A stretch of DNA of 64,000 nucleotides from Azadirachta indica. Lineage: Eukaryota; Streptophyta; Magnoliopsida; Sapindales; Meliaceae. The number at the start of each line of letters is the position of its first letter. Positions within the stretch are counted from its first letter, which is position 1. Of this stretch, positions 57,095 to 64,000 are shown piece by piece. Location of the stretch: assembly GCA_022749755.1 (NCBI GenBank), contig CM040450.1, positions 5,446,913 to 5,510,912 of the forward strand, given 5' to 3'. The notes below the pieces were generated by a model that saw only the letters and a program-made list of their open reading frames with translations, did no database searches and was not told the origin of the DNA. A program made the translations under genes and the position numbers.

Positions 57095-58499
57095 TAGTTA
57101 TTTTTAACTAATTATTACTTTCTTCAAAAAAAAAATTATTAACTTTTTACTTTTTAAATTGTTTTAATATTATTTTTAAATATTTATTTTTAAAGAGAGA
57201 GGGAGAGTCCATCCAAGATTTTGGTAAAATCTATGTAAAAGTAGCGACAACTTTCATAAACTTTTAGACCTTTATGCTAGTGAATTTGGACTCAGCTTTG
57301 AACCGTAGGCCCAAGCTTATATTTGTCTCTGGTCTGGCCCATTGTAGGTGATGAGTGGAGAGGACTGGGCCACTTTTGATAATTCAACGGTGTAGTTTAG
57401 TGATAATTATAAAATTATTTTTTTAATTTTTTTTTAAATCATTACCGACTTCTCACTTTATTGCCCCTTGCCTTAAAGGGCATGTTGACTGTACCTTATT
57501 GATGACTAAATTTGTACAAATTTATAATTTTATTTTATACCGTGTTTGGCAATTTCTTTAACGTTCACTACATTACATGAAAAGACAAGAAAAAATAGTA
57601 AGGAGTTGTTGCACTTGACCTCCGGGCCAAGTCCCTATTGCATATATTTTATTTTGGGTTAATTTTTATATTACTTCCGTAAATATTTTGATAATATTTG
57701 ATTCACGCCCAAATTTTATAAAAATGTCCGTTATATACTCAAATTGTTAATGTATTCTATTAAATTTAAGCTCAAGGTAAATAAACAAATCTCTTTTAAA
57801 TATAAATATTATATATACCACACTTTTTTTAAATACACATTTTATTCATTATCTTATTTTTAGACACACTCTATCCAATTTTTTTATGTTTTAAGTATAT
57901 TTATTTAGTATTATTTATTATTTTATTTTAATTAATTTTTTAATAAATTAACTAATGAATAATATATAATTTTCATTCTCTTTTTCCCTCTTCTCTCTTA
58001 TTTTTCTTCCATTGTTTCTTTATAATAGAACTAAATGACCATTAGTACATCAACATATGGCGAAAAATTAATCTAATCAATGTGAAATCAAATAATAATA
58101 TATGGAGATGGTCAAACCAAATAATTTTATTATTTTAATAAGTGTTACAATTTTGTAGGTACAAATGAAAGCATTATTTGCCTTTATTTGACTAGAATAT
58201 TATTTTACAACTCATATTGATCAATATAATACAACTTTTTCTTAGCAATTTATTCTTTTATTTTAAACAATTAGAACCAAATACTTATTAAATTTAAAAA
58301 AGAAAAAAATATATATATTACTATATTTGTGATTATAATCTCTATCAAAATTAAAATATTTAATTTCTATACTTTATTAATAACTTGTAGAAGCTTTGTT
58401 TTTTTTTAACATCAAAAAGATATTAGACAATCTCATTTTTAATACCCAAAAAGAAACATGGAGTTATTTAGTTAACTTTTTTTTTCAATATAATTTTAT

Positions 58500-59077
58500 A
58501 GGTAAAGGATTTTTAGTCCCAAAATTTTAATTTATTAAAAATAACAATTATATCCTACATAACAATTTATTTATTTTTATAATTTATTATATTTTATTTA
58601 TTTGTAAATATATTGTAAAAATAAATAAAATATAAATAAATTATTTTACAACATATTTATAATATAATATTTAGAAAATATTATTATTTTGAATAAAATA
58701 TATGTACATATATAGTTAAATATAAATAAAATAATAATAATTAAATATCGATAAAAAAAAATAAAAAAATTTTAATATATAATAATAATATTATTTATTT
58801 TAATATTATAAAAAATATTATTACAATATTAATGAATATTAATTAATGTGTTATAAAAAAAAAAAAATTTATTTATTTTATTAATATATTTTAGACATAT
58901 GTATTGTAATTTTTACCAAATTTTAGAGGTTTAAAATTTTTTTTATTTAAAAATTATTATTATATGAGGATATAATTATTATTTTAAAATAAATAAAGAT
59001 TTTTAAGATATTTTTAAAATTATTAGGATTAATAAGAATAATTGGCCAAACTTTTAAGATTAAAAGGTCTTTGACCC
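58500..59077. mobile_element. Non-autonomous element with 9-bp target duplication, next to the inversion breakpoint
   Basis: Direct repeats TAATTTTAT flank it at 58491-58499 and 59078-59086. The left end reads GGTAAAGGATTTTTAGTCCC. The right end on the other strand reads GGGTCAAAGACCTTTTAATC, an imperfect inverted terminal repeat. The paralogous flank at about 56485-56510 (AATAATTTTGATATAACTAT) runs straight through this point, which looks like the empty site. The interior is AT-rich without ORF. The 9-bp duplication suggests a Mutator-like MITE, which is inference. Confidence 0.65.
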
Positions 59078-59105
59078 TAATTTTATTATAACTATTATTT
59101 TTTAA

Positions 59106-59557
59106 CATCTTGCATTACATAAGCAGATACGATCTTTAGAAGCTTTGACTCCAAAACTTCTCCATTCGAAGTGACAGTCCCTCTCAAGCCCCCTCTCTCT
59201 ATGCGTCCAGCAAGGGCGTCAATCAAAGTTGTTTCACCAGCTCCACTAGAACCCATGATAGCCATTATTTCACCTTCTCGTGCTTCACCAGCAACATCAT
59301 CTAGTAAAACTTTGGTGTATCCATTCCCTCGTGAGCAAAGAATGACAATATTCCAACGAAATGGATGCGCCAAACTTTTACGAACCTTGACGCTGTATGT
59401 TAAGTTGTTAAATGAGTAGAATGAAAGGGTAAGCTGTTGCCCTAGCAGTGCACTCATCGGGCAGGTGAATGACAGAGGAAACCTTTTGGATTTCTGGTTT
59501 TTGTGGACGGTTGAAGAGTAACGGGTTTTTATCTGCAATCGCTGTTGCGGATGACAT
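59106..59557 (-). pseudogene. ABCG pseudogene, 5' part, inverted
   Basis: Read on the minus strand, the fragment starts at an ATG at 59557 (MSSATAIADKNPLLFNRPQK) and reaches AYPFIL. It then has a frameshift before [11 protein letters not shown] near 59410. It continues through [20 protein letters not shown], and homology stops at SAYVMQD, just after the Q-loop. The Walker A motif reads GSSGAGETT: the catalytic lysine is glutamate (GAA), which alone would abolish normal ATP binding. Its counterpart in the intact gene at 53347 corresponds to about residues 75-187. After the breakpoint the frame adds only VKK before a stop. Confidence 0.9.
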
Positions 59558-59601
59558 GTTTGGATTCCACATTGGAGAATAGTTGTACTCCTGAATATGA
59601 T

Positions 59602-59626
59602 ATATATATATATATATATATATATA
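59602..59626. repeat. TA microsatellite
   Basis: TA run inside the inferred inverted segment, upstream of the original start codon of the pseudogene. Confidence 0.9.
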
Positions 59627-60289
59627 AGAGCTCCTGTATATACGAGTATAAATACGTATGCAGAGCTGTTATGAGGGCATGGACTGTAATTAACATGAAG
59701 GGTTAATTTCGAGTCCTAAAAGTCGCTAAATAAATCTGTATTTTATTGGTTAATCTATATATTAAAATTTTAAATTAATATATAGATATATGTATACATA
59801 CCCATGGCATGTTTAATGAGTGATTTAATTTATGTATTTTAAATTAAAATATAGAAAAACGAGAAAAATGGGTTTAGACCCATTAATCTACAATGCAAAT
59901 TGCCTCTTCCAATATGACATCTCAAACTTCAGCACAAGGAAAAGTTCAACAATTGATGGAGCCCAAATCTAGCTGCATGGTAGGCAAAATATTTGGTCAT
60001 AGATAGTACTCTTAATTCATGTGTTTTGCCACATTAAATTTTCTTTATAGGAAATTCCATCTTCAAATGATTTTGGTTTCATTTGTTCTTACTTTAATAA
60101 ATTTCCTATTTTTAAAAATCATGTGAAATTTCAATTTCGTAACATTATAATTATAAAATTAAGATATGATTTTTGCATTCTAATTAATATAATACTTATT
60201 AATAAAAAATTATCAAAAGTGCCGGCATAAATTTTAATTAATATATTTTAATTTTCTTTTGTCGACCAAAATGTGATTTAAGCATATAT

Positions 60290-61938
60290 CCTTTGCTAAC
60301 TGTAGAAGAGACGCTCATGTTCTCAGCAGAGTTTAGGCTTCCTCGCTCTCTCTCCAAGGCTAAGAAACAAGAGAGAGTTCAAGCTCTTATTGATCAACTC
60401 GGACTGCAAAGTGTAGCAAAGACTTTAATCGGTGATGAACAACACAGAGGCGTATCATTAGGTGAACGCAGGCGGGTTTCAACTGGAATAGAAATAATTC
60501 ATGAGTCAATTCTATTGTTCCTCGATGAACCCACATCGGGGCTCGACTCAACAAGCGCATTTAAGTTTGTTAAGTTCTTGCAGAGGATTGCAAAGAACGG
60601 AAGCATCGTGATCATGTCCATTCACCAGCCAAGCTACAGAATTCTGAGGTTACTAGACAGTTTGAATTTTCTCTCAAATGGACGCAATGTATGCACCGAA
60701 AAGCCGGGTAATCTCCCACAATTCTTTGCGGAATTTGGATACCCAATCCCAGAGAACGAGAACCAATCTGAGTTTGCTCTTGATTTAATTCGTGAGCTCG
60801 AACAAGCACCCGGTGGAGTTAGCAGCTTAGATGAATTCAATAAGTCGTGGCAGCTCACGCAGAATTCAAATGAGGTCTGCAATGAACGCAGTGTTCAACT
60901 TAATGATGCAATCCAGGCAAGCATTTACCAAGGAAAACTAGTCTCTGCTGGAACAGCCAGATATGATTCAAACTTAACTTCTTCACTTCAAACCTTTGCC
61001 ATTTCTTTCTGGATTGAGGTGATGGTTATTTCTAAAAGATTAATTAAAAAGTCATGCAGAATCCCTGAACGTTTCGCAGTTCGCTTACTTACAACTGTTA
61101 CGACTGGGTTTATCTTGGCTACCGTTTATTGGCAATTCGATGATTCACCAAGCAGAACTCGGGGTCGATTACAGTTCTAAGCTTTTGGTATTACTTGCAT
61201 ATTCTATATCTGTTCATCAGAAATCTCTCTATATCTGGAAGATAGAAAGCTTTACAAAAGAGAAACTGCTTACAATGCTTACCGGCTCTCCTCTTATTTG
61301 CTCGCTCATACTCTAGTCTCCATTCCTTCCATGATCATACTCGCTCTTGTTTATGCTGCAATTACTTTTTGGACTGTCGGTCTTGCTGGCGGGTTCGTGT
61401 CTGGTTTTCTATTCTTTTTCATCACAGTATTTGCTACATTTTGGGCAGGAAGTTCATTCATGGCGTTTGTTTCCGGACTCGTCTCTAGTGTAACGATAGG
61501 TTTTGTCATTGTTGCTTCTTTGTGGGAAACTTTCTTCTCTTTTCTGGATTCTACATTTCTCGTGATCAAATGCATTGGTATTGGTTATGGTTTCACTCTA
61601 TATCTCTTGTGAAATATCCATTCCAAGGTGTTATGCAAAATGAATTCAGTGATTCCACTAAATGCTTCATGAAGGGGTTGCAGTTCTTTGAGGATACTGC
61701 ATTCGTTAAACTTCCAACGTCCATGAAGATCAAGCTACTAGAAAGCATGGGTAATGTGTTGGGCACCAACATTACAAGCTTAACCTGTCTAGTTACTGGG
61801 GATCAAATATTAGAGCATAGGGGAGTAACGGATATCAGCAAATGGAATTGTTTTTGGAAGCTTGTTGCTTTTGGATTCTTGTTTAGAATTCTGTTCTATT
61901 TCACTTACTTATTTCGGATCAAGCATAAGAGAAAGTAA
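60290..61938 (+). pseudogene. ABCG pseudogene, 3' part
   Basis: Homology to the intact ABCG starts at codon [15 protein letters not shown], with no upstream ATG. The signature reads VSLGERRR instead of ISGGERRR, so its first glycine is lost. Walker B ([14 protein letters not shown]) and the H-loop (SIHQPSYR) are kept. A TAA at 61178-61180 interrupts the frame after the first membrane helix, but homology continues in the same frame ([20 protein letters not shown]). A 1-base frameshift near 61520 then moves the rest (NFLLFSGFYISRDQMHWYW) to another frame, ending at 61938 in FRIKHKRK. Sequence identity to the intact gene remains high over long stretches, so decay is fairly recent. It might still be transcribed, but cannot give a full transporter. 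Confidence 0.92.
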
Positions 61939-64000
61939 TTGATTTATGCTGATGTGGGGACTTGGGATGCACTTGAAACAATGTATTGTTGCTGAATTTG
62001 TTTTCCTGTTTTTGGGCTTTTGACACTGGTGTTAAGAGATACAAACTATGTCGGATATATAAAACATAATCTCGTCTTTTCTTACACTCTTGTATTTTTA
62101 TTTTTTATTTTAGTTCGTATAGAATTAGAAATCATTAGGCAACGCATTTACACTTTTCAAATCACACCAGTAACGGAAGAAGATGCCACCATTAGAACCA
62201 TTAGGAAATAGGGAGCAAACATTTAAGCAGGCAAGTCCACCGTTCTCTCTTCAGCAGGAACCTTGAACTTTGGGCCCGACCTTATTTTTATTTGAGCCTG
62301 GACCCGTAGAAAAGACCGTCTTCATTATGCTCGAGTCCAAGTTTGGCCCATTGTAAATTGAAGAGGCCATTGGGTTTACTTTTGACACAAATTCATTGTT
62401 TATTTACAAAAGATGTATTAAACTTATTAATTTTCACAGTCTAAAAATACCTACTAATATTTTAATTTATTAAAAAATAAAAAGTATAACTTATACAATA
62501 ATAATTATTTAATAAAAATAATTGCTAAAACTTTAAAATGTAATAAAATATAATATATTTATTTAATATATATTAATAAATATTTTATATATTATCAATA
62601 TGTTATAACATATAATAAAATTTATTATTATTATATTTTTATTAATAGGTAGGCCGTTCAAAAATTATGTTACTTATTTAACTACCATCAAATAAGATTG
62701 TTAATTTTTAAGGGATATTATCACATTCCTTTTCGAATGTTTGAATTTATATCACTTAAAAAAACATGGAGATTATATCAATTTCTCCTATGTGATGTTA
62801 GTCAACTAACTTCAAATAATTAATGTATTAACCTGTTTTTAATTTAATGTCTTTGTGTTATTAACTAGGTATAGGAGGTTAATTAATTAGATTAATTAGA
62901 CAGTAATTAGTTTTAAACTAATATTAATTAGATTAATGAGAAAGACACCCCGATTTTTTTTACATCAAATCCCAAGTCTCTCCAACCTTGCCGCCCGTAG
63001 ACTACTGATGGGCTAGTCTAAACTGCTTATCTTTTAATTAAATAATTAATATCACTATTAATTATTATTAATCTTCATGAGAAAAGACAAATACAACGTG
63101 CAAAGTAACCCATTTCACAGAGTCATATAAATGAGAGATATGATAATTATATCAATAATAATTTGTTAAAATTAGAAATTTATCATATTGTTATTGATAT
63201 AAATTTTACATGCATCCAACTACTATCAATAGGTATAATATTATTGTATGTAAATTTAATTTGTGTACATAATAAGAAAACGGAAAATTCAAGTGGGAAT
63301 TAAGACTATGAGGTTGTTTGTTTTTTAAGCTGAAGTTTAAATATAATTATTTAAATATTTAAAAGTTATTTATTTTTAATTTATGTTTGAATATTTATTA
63401 AAATATTTGAATATAATTAAATTAAAAATTTTAATTTAAATTTGAATGAGCAAATATCTAAATAATTTAATATTTTTATTTTTTAAAAATATCTCTATTT
63501 TATTAATTTATTTATTAACAGAATTAAAACTCTAATTAACTATTTTTTTATCTCTTCTCTCTCTCTTTACTTATCTTCTTAATTTTACTTATTTTATATT
63601 TTAATTATTATTACAATAAATTTTTGTATTTATATAATTACAACTGTATTATAATATGTCTTATTATTTTTATTAATCCTTATATCATTGATTTGAAATA
63701 ATCCTTTTTATTATTATTGAGCTAATATAATTAAAATAATTATATATATAAGTATACTATTTAAAAGGGTGTATATTTTAAAATATTTTTATTTTATCAA
63801 AACAAACAACTTAATACTTATTTTTAAATATTTTAAAATAAAAAATAAATATATTATTTATTTTCAAATTTCAATTAAATTTAAATTTTAATTATATTTA
63901 GAGTTCAACAAAAAATAAACACTATTAATTTCTCCCCGTCCATTAAGTAAAGGAAGAAAATTTGATAATCCATCAAAATAGGGATTTTTTTTAAATACCA
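61939..64000. other. 3' flank of the ABCG pseudogene and AT-rich right edge
   Basis: The part at 62250-62400 (TTGAACTTTGGGCCCGACC, TTTGGCCCATTGTA) resembles 57290-57390 in the spacer, a further trace of tandem duplication. The rest is AT-rich with no gene, apart from the MITE copy at 63310-63920. Confidence 0.5.
63310..63920 (-). mobile_element. MITE family member, copy 2 (about 610 bp)
   Basis: In reverse complement it aligns with 40259-40937 from end to end. Its ends read GAGGTTGTTTGTTTTTTAAG and, on the opposite strand, GTTTATTTTTTGTTGAACTC, which form an imperfect terminal inverted repeat. ACTAT occurs at 63305-63309 and 63921-63925, a possible 5-bp target duplication. No ORF. Confidence 0.75.

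Larger units (their letters stand above)
55561..59105. other. Spacer between the ABCG gene and its broken paralogue, with duplicated flanks
   Basis: The first ~300 bases are likely 3' UTR of the ABCG gene. Two blocks recur in the same order: 56000-56215 resembles 57120-57320, and 56207-56515 resembles 58205 to 59105 once the element at 58500-59077 is removed. A TA run lies at 57071-57094. Nothing coding is seen. About 57600-58200 looks inserted relative to the 56-kb copy, but I could not define its ends. Confidence 0.6.
59106..60289. other. Segment inferred to be inverted within the ABCG pseudogene
   Basis: The minus-strand ABCG fragment ends in homology at 59106-59107, and the plus-strand fragment starts at 60290. 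Flipping the interval between these points places the two homologies next to each other in the right order and strand, missing only about four codons. The interval thus holds the 5' part of the gene (59106-59557) and about 0.73 kb of its former upstream region (59558-60289). A TA run at 59602-59626 lies inside. Confidence 0.75.

Overview
The window is nuclear DNA from a eudicot plant, probably a rosid; I do not claim a species. The evidence is AT-rich intergenic DNA full of microsatellites and small non-autonomous transposons, GT-AG introns inside genes, and proteins that belong to plant-specific branches of their families. There is no operon structure, CRISPR array, phage or virus.

Layout. 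(1) 1579-9807, minus: an 18-exon gene for a 669-aa coiled-coil protein; every exon joins in frame. (2) 11444-16591, minus: a 10-exon gene for a 912-aa lipin-type phosphatidate phosphatase (PAH1/PAH2), apparently with one GC-AG intron and a spliced 5' leader reaching about 17270. (3) 17.3-25.6 kb: gene-poor and AT-rich, with a 1.6-kb terminal-inverted-repeat element. (4) 25855-27177, plus: an intronless 440-aa GPR107/CAND-type seven-transmembrane protein. (5) 27.2-34.3 kb: no gene seen, with a ~1-kb fold-back element. (6) 34363-34803, minus: a small basic plant-specific protein whose start codon follows 16 A residues. (7) 34.9-42.6 kb: a diverged tandem repeat, interrupted by a MITE whose second copy lies inverted at the right edge of the window. 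(8) 43007-48793, plus: an 8-exon gene for a 1056-aa ER-type Ca2+-ATPase (ECA, P-type IIA). (9) 53347-55560, plus: an intronless 737-aa half-size ABCG transporter. (10) 59.1-61.9 kb: a broken tandem paralogue of that transporter.

The genes are ordinary housekeeping, membrane or lipid genes and do not form a shared pathway. The most striking structure is the second ABCG locus. Its first part (start codon to just after the Q-loop) lies on the minus strand, and the rest lies on the plus strand. The arrangement fits one in-place inversion of about 1.2 kb. The copy also carries a Walker A lysine-to-glutamate change, frameshifts and a stop codon. A small element with a 9-bp target duplication sits about 20 bp from one breakpoint, and the related flank near 56.5 kb looks like its empty site. 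I found no convincing undescribed functional system. The interest lies in this rearranged pseudogene, the transposon family members, the GC-AG intron and the poly(A) leader.
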